Positions 1 to 5,427 of a DNA stretch of 5,427 nt are shown piece after piece. A program made the translations under genes and the position numbers. Where the stretch lies: the NCBI GenBank assembly GCA_021777365.1, contig JAJYDP010000380.1, positions 1-5,427 on the forward strand. Direction: 5' to 3'. The notes under the pieces are model-generated. The model was not told the DNA's origin, did no database searches, and saw only the letters and a list, made by a program, of their open reading frames with translations. How positions within the stretch are numbered: position 1 is the stretch's first letter; each line of letters opens with the position of its first letter. The stretch is from Chloroflexota bacterium. GTDB taxonomy: Bacteria > Chloroflexota > Limnocylindria > Limnocylindrales > CSP1-4.

Positions 1-1
1 T

Positions 2-910
2 TCGGTGTCCACGCGGGCGCTGCGTCCAGAGTTCGCGATCGTCCTCTCCGCGATCGCGAATTTTCTTGGCGCCCTCACCGGCACGGCGGTGGCAACGACC
101 ATCGGCAGCGGCATCGTCACGACGCCGGCCGGGAGCCACGGACAGGTCATCATCGCGGCGGCACTGATCGGGGGAATCACCTGGAATCTGCTGACCTGGC
201 GGCTCGGGCTTCCCAGCTCGAGCAGCCACGCCCTGATCGGCGGGTTACTCGGGGCAACGCTCGCGGCGGTCGGAGCCTCCGGCGTGCGCGTGGACGCGAT
301 CCTGACGAAAGTCGTCGGTCCTCTCGTGGGCTCACCGGTCGTCGGTCTGCTGGGGGCGTTCCTGGTGATGGTCGTGCTGCTCAACGTGTTCAGGCACGCC
401 GACCCGCATCGCATCAACGAGCGCTTCCGCCGGCTCCAGCTGGTGTCCGCCGCGTACATGGCGTTCAGCCATGGCTCCAACGACGCCCAGAAGACGATGG
501 GGATCATGACAGCTGCGCTGGTCACGGCCGGGATCCTGCCCGCGTTCAAGGTCCCAATCTGGGTCATGGTGCTGGCGGCCGGTGCGATCTCGCTGGGCAC
601 CGCGGCAGGCGGGTGGCGGATCATAAGGACGATGGGCCAGCGGGTAGTGAAGCTGGATCCCGTCCACGGGTTCGCCGCCGAGACCGCTGCCGCGACCGTC
701 ATCGTCGCGGCGAGCCACCTGGGCATGCCGGTGTCGACCACGCACGTCGTCTCCGGCGCGATCATGGGCTCCGGCGCAAGCGATCGGTTCTCAGCCGTGC
801 GATGGGGCATCGCCGGCTCCATCGTCTGGGCCTGGGTGCTGACGATCCCGGCCAGCGCCTCCGTCGCCGCGATCGCGTGGGCGATCCTCCACGCGGCCAC
901 GGGCACGTAG
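2..910 (+). CDS. PiT-family inorganic phosphate permease, 5' end outside window
   Basis: Integral membrane carrier that takes up inorganic phosphate (often as a metal-phosphate complex) using the proton or sodium gradient. The two inverted family repeats are visible: LGLPSSSSH at nt 203-229, followed by a Gly-rich membrane segment, and LGMPVSTTH at nt 719-745, followed by VVSGAIMG. The second signature loop, GSNDAQKT, is at nt 473-496. Hydrophobic segments fill the rest, with a basic cytoplasmic stretch (about nt 389-445) before the signature loop. The gene is partial: the codons at 2-10 read Ser-Val-Ser and continue into TRALRP, the stretch that in full-length PiT proteins follows the first GxNDxANA-type motif. 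The GTG at 5 is therefore an internal Val codon, not the start, and roughly 30-45 residues are missing. It ends with TAG at 908-910 and converges on gltX. The family call is firm; substrate and coupling ion are inferred. Confidence 0.93.
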   Translation, partial: SVSTRALRPEFAIVLSAIANFLGALTGTAVATTIGSGIVTTPAGSHGQVIIAAALIGGITWNLLTWRLGLPSSSSHALIGGLLGATLAAVGASGVRVDAILTKVVGPLVGSPVVGLLGAFLVMVVLLNVFRHADPHRINERFRRLQLVSAAYMAFSHGSNDAQKTMGIMTAALVTAGILPAFKVPIWVMVLAAGAISLGTAAGGWRIIRTMGQRVVKLDPVHGFAAETAAATVIVAASHLGMPVSTTHVVSGAIMGSGASDRFSAVRWGIAGSIVWAWVLTIPASASVAAIAWAILHAATGT

Positions 911-946
911 CCAGCCGGCCCGGCACAGCCCGGAGCCACACCGCAG

Positions 947-975
947 GCGCGCGGCGCGGACGGGAACCGGCGCGC
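947..975. terminator. Weak candidate hairpin between convergent genes
   Basis: The 84-base gap between the stop codons of the phosphate permease and gltX holds an imperfect inverted repeat. The arm GCGCGCGG (947-954) pairs with CCGGCGCGC (967-975), leaving one bulged G and a 12-base loop. Its position between two converging genes suits a bidirectional terminator. No T-tract follows on either strand, and short GC palindromes are common by chance at this base composition, so support is weak. Nothing else is recognisable in the gap. Confidence 0.22.
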
Positions 976-994
976 GTCGGCTCGCCGGGGTGCG

Positions 995-2509
995 TCAGCT
1001 CGCCGGAAGCCGCTCCCGGAGCGCCCCGGCGGCGGCGTCCAGTCGGTCGAGCGTTCGAGCCCGGCCCAGCGCGACCATCGTGTCGAACAGGGGTGGCGTG
1101 GCAGTCCGGCCGGTGATCGCCACCCGGATCGCCATGAACAGGTCACCGGCCTTCCAGCCGCGCCGGCTCGCGAGCTCGCGAAGGGGCCCCTCGAGCTCAT
1201 CCGCCTCGAAGCTCACCCGGCCCTGCGCCGCGATGACGTCGCGTGCCGCCTCGAGCCCCTCCACCGTAGTCCCGGCATCCCACCGCTTCGGCACCAGCAG
1301 CGCCGGCTCGACGGCGATCGGATCGATGAACAGGAAGTCGACCAGTTCGCCGATCGCGCCCAGGACCGGCAGCCGCTCCTGCACCATCGGCACGAGCGGG
1401 CGCACGTCCTCCACGGTCGGCTCGCGCACCAGGCGTGCGCCGTTCTCCGTGCGCAGCGCAAGGTCGGCCGAGAGGAACGGCACGAGCCGCTCGGCGAGCT
1501 CCTCCGTGGGCAGGCGGCGGATCCACTGGCCGTTCAGCCACTCCAGCCGCTCGCGGTCGAAGACGGCCCCGCCGGAGTGCACGCGCGACAGGTCGAACCG
1601 CTCGACGAGCTCGTCGAGCGTGAAGATCTCCTCCTCGGTGCCGCTGGCCCATCCCAGGAGCGCGAGGAAGTTCACCAGTGCCTCGCGCATGAAGCCCTGG
1701 CGGCGATAGTCGGCGATAGCCGTCTGCGACTTGCGCTTGCTCATCTTGGTGCGGTCGGAGTTCAGGATCAGCGGCAGGTGCGCGAACGCGGGAACCTCGG
1801 CGCCGAGGGCGCGGAACAGCAGGATGTGCTTCGGCGTGTTCGAGAGGTGATCCTCGCCGCGGATCACGTGGGTCATCGCCATCTCCGCGTCGTCGACGAC
1901 CACCGTGAAGTGGTACAGGGGGGTGCCGTCGGAGCGCACGATCACGAGGTCGCCGCCCAGCGTGTCGGACTCGATCTCGACGTGGCCCCGGACGATGTCG
2001 TCGAAGGCCACCGCCCCGGGCGGGATCCGGAAGCGGATGGCGGGCCGCCGCCCCTCGGCCTCCCGGGCACGGCGCTGATCCGCGGTGAGGCGGGCGCACC
2101 GACCGATGTAGCGGGGCGGCTGGCGCGCGGCCTCCTGGGCGGCGCGATCCGCGTCGAGCTCCTCCCGGGTGCAGTAGCAGGGATACGCGAGATCCTGCGC
2201 GAGGAGCCTCTCGGCGGCGTCCCGGTAGAGCGGGAGGCGCTCCATCTGGCGATACGGGGCATAGGGTCCGCGCGCCGGCTGGCCGGCGACCTCCGGGCCC
2301 TCGTCCCACTCCAGGCCAAGCCAGTGGAGCCCCTCGAGGATGTCGCGCTCGTACGCGACGGTCGAGCGGGCGACGTCGGTGTCCTCCAGCCGCAGCACGA
2401 AGGCGCCGCCCTCGTGCCGGGCGAACAGGAAGTTGTACAGCGCGGTGCGCGCGGTCCCGATGTGGAGCGGCCCCGTCGGGCTGGGGGCGATGCGGCAGCG
2501 TACGGTCAC
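995..2509 (-). CDS. gltX: Glutamyl-tRNA synthetase (class I)
   Basis: Cytoplasmic enzyme that charges tRNA(Glu) with glutamate using ATP; where Gln-tRNA is made by GatCAB it may also charge tRNA(Gln), which cannot be decided here. The product has 504 residues, near the usual 470-500. The N-terminal Rossmann fold opens with RIAPSPTGPLHIGT (6-19), HIGT being the HIGH signature. A zinc-type insert carries CYC (111-113) and Cys138. RGEDHLSNTPKH (217-228) and the KMSKR loop (255-259) complete the catalytic core. The helical anticodon-binding half ends with RVAITGRTATPPLFD (462-476). I chose the GTG at 2509 because family homology begins immediately after it; the frame stays open far upstream, through the iron permease gene, but that part matches nothing. 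No clear Shine-Dalgarno precedes this GTG; a TACCAT hexamer lies 7 bases before it. Odd detail: the fourth zinc ligand two residues after the last Cys (His127 in E. coli) is Arg140 here. Confidence 0.96.
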   Translation of the reverse strand: MTVRCRIAPSPTGPLHIGTARTALYNFLFARHEGGAFVLRLEDTDVARSTVAYERDILEGLHWLGLEWDEGPEVAGQPARGPYAPYRQMERLPLYRDAAERLLAQDLAYPCYCTREELDADRAAQEAARQPPRYIGRCARLTADQRRAREAEGRRPAIRFRIPPGAVAFDDIVRGHVEIESDTLGGDLVIVRSDGTPLYHFTVVVDDAEMAMTHVIRGEDHLSNTPKHILLFRALGAEVPAFAHLPLILNSDRTKMSKRKSQTAIADYRRQGFMREALVNFLALLGWASGTEEEIFTLDELVERFDLSRVHSGGAVFDRERLEWLNGQWIRRLPTEELAERLVPFLSADLALRTENGARLVREPTVEDVRPLVPMVQERLPVLGAIGELVDFLFIDPIAVEPALLVPKRWDAGTTVEGLEAARDVIAAQGRVSFEADELEGPLRELASRRGWKAGDLFMAIRVAITGRTATPPLFDTMVALGRARTLDRLDAAAGALRERLPAS

Positions 2510-2516
2510 GCCGCCG

Positions 2517-2522
2517 ATGGTA
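2517..2522 (-). promoter_or_regulatory. Possible -10 box (TACCAT) just before gltX
   Basis: On the minus strand TACCAT, which fits the TANNNT pattern of GC-rich bacteria, ends 7 bases before the GTG start of gltX. That spacing would give a leaderless or nearly leaderless transcript, consistent with the missing Shine-Dalgarno. No TTG-like -35 hexamer is present at 16-18 bases. The rest of the 77-base gap to the iron permease (2510-2586) shows no terminator with a T-tract, so read-through from the permease is an equally good source of gltX transcript. Confidence 0.3.
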
Positions 2523-2586
2523 CCGCCGCGCCGCCCGACAGGCCCTCCCGGCCGATGGACGAGGCGTGCGCCCCGGACGCCCGCGC

Positions 2587-3450
2587 CTACGCGGCCTGGG
2601 GCTGGACGGGGCGTGCCTGCCGCTGCGGCAGCGTGTACAGGGCGAGCACGGCGCCGACGTACAGCAGGTAGACCACGACCGTCACGACCTCGGGCTGCGA
2701 GGAATACCCGAGCACGGCACGCAGGAAGGACCCCACGGTCTGGTCCTGCGAGAGGATGCCGCGTGCATCGAATGCGGTCTGGGTGCCGATCCTGATCGCT
2801 CCCACCTCGACGAACTCGTGCACCGCGCGGGACACCAGGCCCGCGGCGATGAACACGAGCGCGATCCCCGTCCAGTTGAAGAACACGCGCAGGTTGACCC
2901 GCCGGCTGCCGCGGTAGATCGCGTAGCCGATGCCGGCCGCCACGACGAGCCCGACGATGGTGCCGGCGAGGACTCCCGCGGCGCCCCCGGTGGCACCCGC
3001 ACCGGTCGTGCCGGCACCGGCGACGGCCGTGACCTGGCCGAACACGAACAGCGAGGTCTCGATGCCCTCGCGGATGACGGCGCTGAAGGCCAGCACGGCG
3101 AGGCCCCAGGCTCCACCCGACGTCAGGGCACGCGCCAGCTGTGCCTCGAGATTCCCGCGCAGCGCGCGCGACTGGCCGCGCATCCAGAACAGCATCCAGG
3201 TCACGACGGCGGTTGCGAGCAGCATCGTGGCGCCCTCGAACATCTGCTCGTACGGGGCTCGGAGGTCGCCGACGGTCACGTACAGGACCAGGCCGAGCAG
3301 GACGGACGCGGCGACCGCCCCGAGCGTCCCCGCCCAAACCCTGGGGAGATGCTGCCGGTTGCCGGTGCGCACCAGGTACGCGACCACGATCCCGACCACG
3401 AGCGACGCCTCGACGCCCTCCCGCAGCCCGATGAGGAGCCCGTTGATCAA
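2587..3450 (-). CDS. FTR1/EfeU-type high-affinity iron permease
   Basis: Inner-membrane permease of the FTR1/EfeU family, which moves iron into the cytoplasm. At 287 residues it is full length. Both REXXE iron-binding motifs are present: REGVE (10-14) in the first membrane helix and REGIE (127-131) in the fourth. FEGATMLLA (71-79) and TWMLFWMRGQSR (84-95) also match EfeU. About seven hydrophobic helices can be drawn, near residues 4-27, 38-60, 70-90, 114-140, 156-178, 187-208 and 252-273. A Gly/Ala/Thr-rich loop (144-158) separates helices four and five. The start is a TTG at 3450: AGGAGG (3457-3462) sits 6 bases upstream, and the first REXXE then falls at the usual position near the N-terminus. 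The stop is TAG. No EfeO or EfeB gene lies beside it, so it may work with partners encoded elsewhere or alone. Family call firm; ferrous versus ferric substrate not decidable. Confidence 0.95.
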   Translation of the reverse strand: MINGLLIGLREGVEASLVVGIVVAYLVRTGNRQHLPRVWAGTLGAVAASVLLGLVLYVTVGDLRAPYEQMFEGATMLLATAVVTWMLFWMRGQSRALRGNLEAQLARALTSGGAWGLAVLAFSAVIREGIETSLFVFGQVTAVAGAGTTGAGATGGAAGVLAGTIVGLVVAAGIGYAIYRGSRRVNLRVFFNWTGIALVFIAAGLVSRAVHEFVEVGAIRIGTQTAFDARGILSQDQTVGSFLRAVLGYSSQPEVVTVVVYLLYVGAVLALYTLPQRQARPVQPQAA

Positions 3451-3456
3451 CCCGCG

Positions 3457-3462
3457 CCTCCT
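3457..3462 (-). promoter_or_regulatory. Strong Shine-Dalgarno (AGGAGG) that fixes the TTG start
   Basis: A full AGGAGG on the minus strand lies 6 bases before the TTG at 3448-3450. It is the only textbook ribosome binding site I see in the window, and it supports this rare start codon for the iron permease. Confidence 0.8.
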
Positions 3463-3498
3463 GGTCCGTCCGTCCCCGAGTCCCGGCAGATGGGCGAA

Positions 3499-3527
3499 AT
3501 CTTACTCATGGACTCGGAATTGGGCAA
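3499..3527 (-). promoter_or_regulatory. Candidate sigma-70-type promoter for the iron permease
   Basis: Read on the minus strand, TTGCCC (3522-3527, 4 of 6 to TTGACA) and TAAGAT (3499-3504, 4 of 6 to TATAAT) are separated by exactly 17 bases. The -10 box ends 48 bases before the TTG start, leaving room for a short leader that carries the AGGAGG. The stretch 3499-3520 is clearly richer in A/T than its surroundings. No convincing 19-base DtxR/IdeR or Fur operator overlaps it by eye, so iron control is not shown. Confidence 0.5.
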
Positions 3528-3535
3528 CGCCGGGG

Positions 3536-3557
3536 CAGGCGGCAGTGTCAGCCCCTG
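3536..3557 (-). other. Hairpin spanning the J-protein stop codon
   Basis: On the minus strand CAGGGGC (3551-3557) pairs with GCCGCCTG (3536-3543) around a 7-base loop containing the TGA stop. The stem is 7 pairs with one bulged G. It could end or slow transcription before the iron permease promoter, but no T-tract follows, so it is not a standard intrinsic terminator. Confidence 0.25.
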
Positions 3558-4171
3558 ATGGCGCGGGCGACCCGCCGGACGAGCCGCCCAACCCCGCCAG
3601 CGGTCCCGTCCACCGCCGCTCCACCGGTGGCGCCCCGGCCGGTCTGTGGGCCGTGGTCGATCCGGGCACCGTGCGGGATCTCGGCCGCGACCCTGCGGAA
3701 GTACGCACGCGAGGCCGCGGACCAGGCCGCGCCGCTCGACCGCACGAACGCGTCCATCGTCGGGCCACCCGCCGACCCGGCAGGGTTCCGCCCCGCATCC
3801 TCCGGTGGCCCACCAGGCGCGGCGCCGGTCGGGCCGCGGGGCACGGTCCCCGGCCCATCGCCGGGCGCCGTGTTCTGCCGCTCCCCGGCGGGACGTGCCG
3901 CCCGCCCCCGCCGGTGGCCCGGCACGCCGCTCGCCGTCCAGGGATCGTGAGCGGCAACCGGGCCCGGCGAATGCGCCGCGTCCCACCGGCTCCGCTCGAC
4001 GGGATCCGCGAGCACCTGGTACGCGGCCTGGATGGCCAGAAAGCGCGCCGGGTCGCCGCCGGCGTCGGGGTGGTGGGCCTTGGCGAGCCGCCGGTGGGCT
4101 GTCTTGACCTCGCCTGGCGTCGCGTCCCGGCGAACGCCGAGCACACGGTACGGGTCGCCGGCCGGCTGCAC
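3548..4171 (-). CDS. Small J-domain (DnaJ-like) protein with uncharacterised C-terminus
   Basis: Putative Hsp70 (DnaK) co-chaperone: J-domains stimulate Hsp70 ATPase through the HPD motif. The J-domain fills residues 6-65: DPYRVLGV (6-13) starts helix I, the Arg/Lys-rich helix II runs about 20-33, HPD is at 34-36 followed by AGGD, and helix III ends with AYQVLADPVERSRWD (50-64). No DnaJ Gly/Phe region, zinc-finger repeats or substrate-binding domains follow, so this is not DnaJ itself. Residues 68-137 are a Gly/Pro/Arg-rich, probably disordered linker. Residues 139-165 look helical (MDAFVRSSGAAWS then AASRAYFRRVAAEI). The final GRLVRRVARAIRG (195-207) could form a basic amphipathic helix. The start is GTG at 4171, with no good Shine-Dalgarno, 13 bases after the asparaginase stop, which suggests translational coupling. 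Client and cellular role are unknown. Confidence 0.85.
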   Translation of the reverse strand: MQPAGDPYRVLGVRRDATPGEVKTAHRRLAKAHHPDAGGDPARFLAIQAAYQVLADPVERSRWDAAHSPGPVAAHDPWTASGVPGHRRGRAARPAGERQNTAPGDGPGTVPRGPTGAAPGGPPEDAGRNPAGSAGGPTMDAFVRSSGAAWSAASRAYFRRVAAEIPHGARIDHGPQTGRGATGGAAVDGTAGGVGRLVRRVARAIRG

Positions 4172-4184
4172 GGACGCAGCCCCG

Positions 4185-5363
4185 TCAGCGCAGTTCTGAC
4201 AGGGGGGCCAGCTCGAAGGACGTCACGACCTCGCCCACGACGGCCCCCCGCGGGTCGTGAAGCGGTGGACGGTGATACGGGGCGAGCCGTCGCAGTTCGG
4301 CGTCGCCGAGCACGCCCATCTGGCGGAGCGCCTCGACTGCCACCGCAGGCCGCGCGCGGCCCCGCCCGTCGCCATCGTCGATCTTGACGGCCAGGCCGCC
4401 CGCCGCCTTCTGCCCCGGTCTGCTCCCCGGCAGCAGGGAGACACCCTGCAGCGCCTCCGCGCCCCCCTTCGCGACCACGCGGCCGGGCAACGTGCGCATG
4501 AGCGCGGTGTCGAACCGCTCGCGCGGCCCGGCCACGAGGTCGGGGGCCGCGAGCATCGCGTCGCGGATCCTGGTCAACGCCGGCACCAGTGTCCGGCGCA
4601 CGGGGTCGACGGCGACGCCGGCCGGGTCGGCCAGCAGCGCGTAGGCGCGGGCCACGTCGACGAGCGGGACGTGGTAGGTCAGGATCCCGCAGGCGTCCAC
4701 CGACGTGACGAGTTCCCCGACCGGCAGGCGCAGCACGCGCGCCAGCGCCTCGCGGAAGGCGACCTGCGTCGGATGCTCCGGCAGCCAGTACTCCTCCAGC
4801 GGCCAGCCCGCGTGCTTCGCGAAGAGCAGGAACGACGCGTGCTGCCCGGAGCACTGGTGGCGGATCGCGCCGGGTCGCTCGCCGTCGCGGGCCAGCCGCT
4901 GCGCGGTCAGCTGGTCGAGCGGCGCGTTCTCCGTGCCACACCCGAGGAACGTCTGGCTGATCCCGGCTCGCCGGAGGATCGCCTGGATCGTGCGCACGTG
5001 CAGATCCTCGCCGGAGTGCGAGGCCGCCAGGACGGCCAGCTCGGGCGCTGACAGCTCGAACGCGTCGGCCGCACCCGATTCGACAAACGCGGCGAGCCCA
5101 AGCGGTTTGGCCGCAGAGCGCAGCGCCACCACGACCTGGGGGTCGCCGATCACGCGCTCGATCGCGCCGTCGGCACCCACCTGGACGACGTGGCCCCGGT
5201 GCCGGCTCTCCGCGATCCCGCCCCGGCGCACCTCGACCAGGACCGGAGGAGCGGCGCCTCGTGGCCAGCGACCGGCACGGCCCCGGGGCTGGGACACGCG
5301 CGGCTGTTGCGCCGGCGGGCGCGGGAGCGTCGCGGTGGTGGCTCGCCGATCTGGCATGCACAC
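4185..5363 (-). CDS. L-asparaginase II, Rhizobium etli (ReAV-like) class
   Basis: Predicted to hydrolyse L-asparagine to aspartate and ammonia; most likely cytoplasmic, as no signal peptide is seen. The class is unrelated to E. coli AnsA/AnsB. Residue numbers count from the GTG at 5363. Family landmarks occur in order with matching spacing: RSAAKP with Ser83/Lys86 (ReAV Ser48/Lys51), SHSGE with Ser115 (Ser80), CSGQH with Cys171 (Cys135), VDACG with Asp223/Cys225 (Asp187/Cys189) and VVAKGGAE with Lys299 (Lys263). Both Ser-Lys pairs are therefore intact. Gln174 occupies the place of zinc ligand Lys138. The core begins near residue 40 (VLVEVRRGGI); the first 38 residues are an Arg/Pro-rich extension resembling no domain, so the start is uncertain. 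Candidates are GTG 5363, ATG 5357 and the internal GTG of Val23. No Shine-Dalgarno helps to choose. Family call firm; activity unproven. Confidence 0.9.
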   Translation of the reverse strand: MCMPDRRATTATLPRPPAQQPRVSQPRGRAGRWPRGAAPPVLVEVRRGGIAESRHRGHVVQVGADGAIERVIGDPQVVVALRSAAKPLGLAAFVESGAADAFELSAPELAVLAASHSGEDLHVRTIQAILRRAGISQTFLGCGTENAPLDQLTAQRLARDGERPGAIRHQCSGQHASFLLFAKHAGWPLEEYWLPEHPTQVAFREALARVLRLPVGELVTSVDACGILTYHVPLVDVARAYALLADPAGVAVDPVRRTLVPALTRIRDAMLAAPDLVAGPRERFDTALMRTLPGRVVAKGGAEALQGVSLLPGSRPGQKAAGGLAVKIDDGDGRGRARPAVAVEALRQMGVLGDAELRRLAPYHRPPLHDPRGAVVGEVVTSFELAPLSELR

Positions 5364-5366
5364 GGG

Positions 5367-5372
5367 ATGGTA
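5367..5372 (-). promoter_or_regulatory. Possible -10 box (TACCAT) before the asparaginase
   Basis: The minus strand carries TACCAT ending 3 bases before the GTG at 5363 and 9 bases before the ATG at 5357. With a -10 box here, transcription would begin within or beside these codons, which favours the ATG at 5357 on a leaderless message or a start further in. No -35 hexamer is evident. The remaining 64 bases to the window edge (5364-5427) show no other feature. Confidence 0.3.
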
Positions 5373-5427
5373 GCGCGTCGGCCGGTCCGGGGCGGGCCGG
5401 CATCCGACAGCGGCGCGGCGGGCACGC

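Noticed and set aside
613..1709. Plus-strand open frames across the end of the phosphate permease and the end of gltX
   Set aside because: Arg/Ser-rich low-complexity translations, overlapping real genes on both sides; nothing to support a gene in the 84-base gap.
1577..2671. Long plus-strand open frame antisense to gltX (364 codons)
   Set aside because: Fully opposite a confidently identified gene; composition reflects the complement of high-GC codons and no motif is recognisable.
2510..3337. In-frame upstream extension of gltX that would give a 780-residue fusion protein
   Set aside because: It runs through the iron permease in another frame, is Arg/Gly/Pro-rich, matches nothing, and GluRS homology starts exactly at the GTG at 2509.
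3499..3530. Iron-box (DtxR/IdeR or Fur) operator over the permease promoter
   Set aside because: No convincing 19-base palindrome resembling either consensus could be traced by eye.
2566..3558. Plus-strand open frame opposite the iron permease, rich in Asp/Glu/His/Arg
   Set aside because: Typical complement of membrane-protein codons; no start signal, no domain, and the opposite strand holds both REXXE motifs.
4257..5051. Plus-strand open frame opposite the asparaginase
   Set aside because: Overlaps the catalytic region of a recognised enzyme and has no family features.
3502..5403. 633-codon minus-strand open frame across the asparaginase and J-protein genes
   Set aside because: Out of frame with both real genes and almost entirely Arg/Ala/Gly/Pro; a GC-driven shadow.
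1..5427. CRISPR arrays, tRNA or rRNA genes, insertion-sequence ends, long direct repeats
   Set aside because: None seen on either strand; all regions above about 100 bases are accounted for by the five genes.

Overview
This is a GC-rich (about 70% by eye) bacterial chromosomal window with ordinary gene density: five protein-coding genes and no RNA gene, CRISPR array, insertion sequence or long repeat that I can see. High GC, GTG/TTG starts, a metal-type L-asparaginase II and a stand-alone small J-domain protein fit Actinomycetota or a GC-rich Chloroflexota lineage (for example Limnocylindria-like). This is inference; no phylogenetic marker settles it.

Layout. At the left edge (2-910, + strand) lies the C-terminal nine-tenths or so of a PiT-family phosphate permease whose 5' end is outside the window. 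It converges on four genes that all read on the minus strand. In transcription order these are an L-asparaginase II (5363-4185), a J-domain protein (4171-3548), an FTR1/EfeU-type iron permease (3450-2587) and glutamyl-tRNA synthetase gltX (2509-995). The asparaginase and J-protein genes are 13 bases apart and probably co-transcribed. The iron permease has a convincing ribosome binding site and a plausible promoter of its own in the 97-base gap before it. gltX follows 77 bases after the permease.

Function. The genes do not form one recognisable pathway: phosphate uptake, iron uptake, Glu-tRNA charging, asparagine hydrolysis and a chaperone cofactor. I do not see a new defence, mobile or biosynthetic system. 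The points that merit checking are local. The asparaginase has Gln where the characterised family member has a zinc-binding Lys. The J-protein has a C-terminal segment outside its J-domain that looks constrained. The same TACCAT hexamer sits just before the starts of gltX and the asparaginase, neither of which has a clear Shine-Dalgarno. Many long open frames on both strands are side effects of high GC and were discarded.
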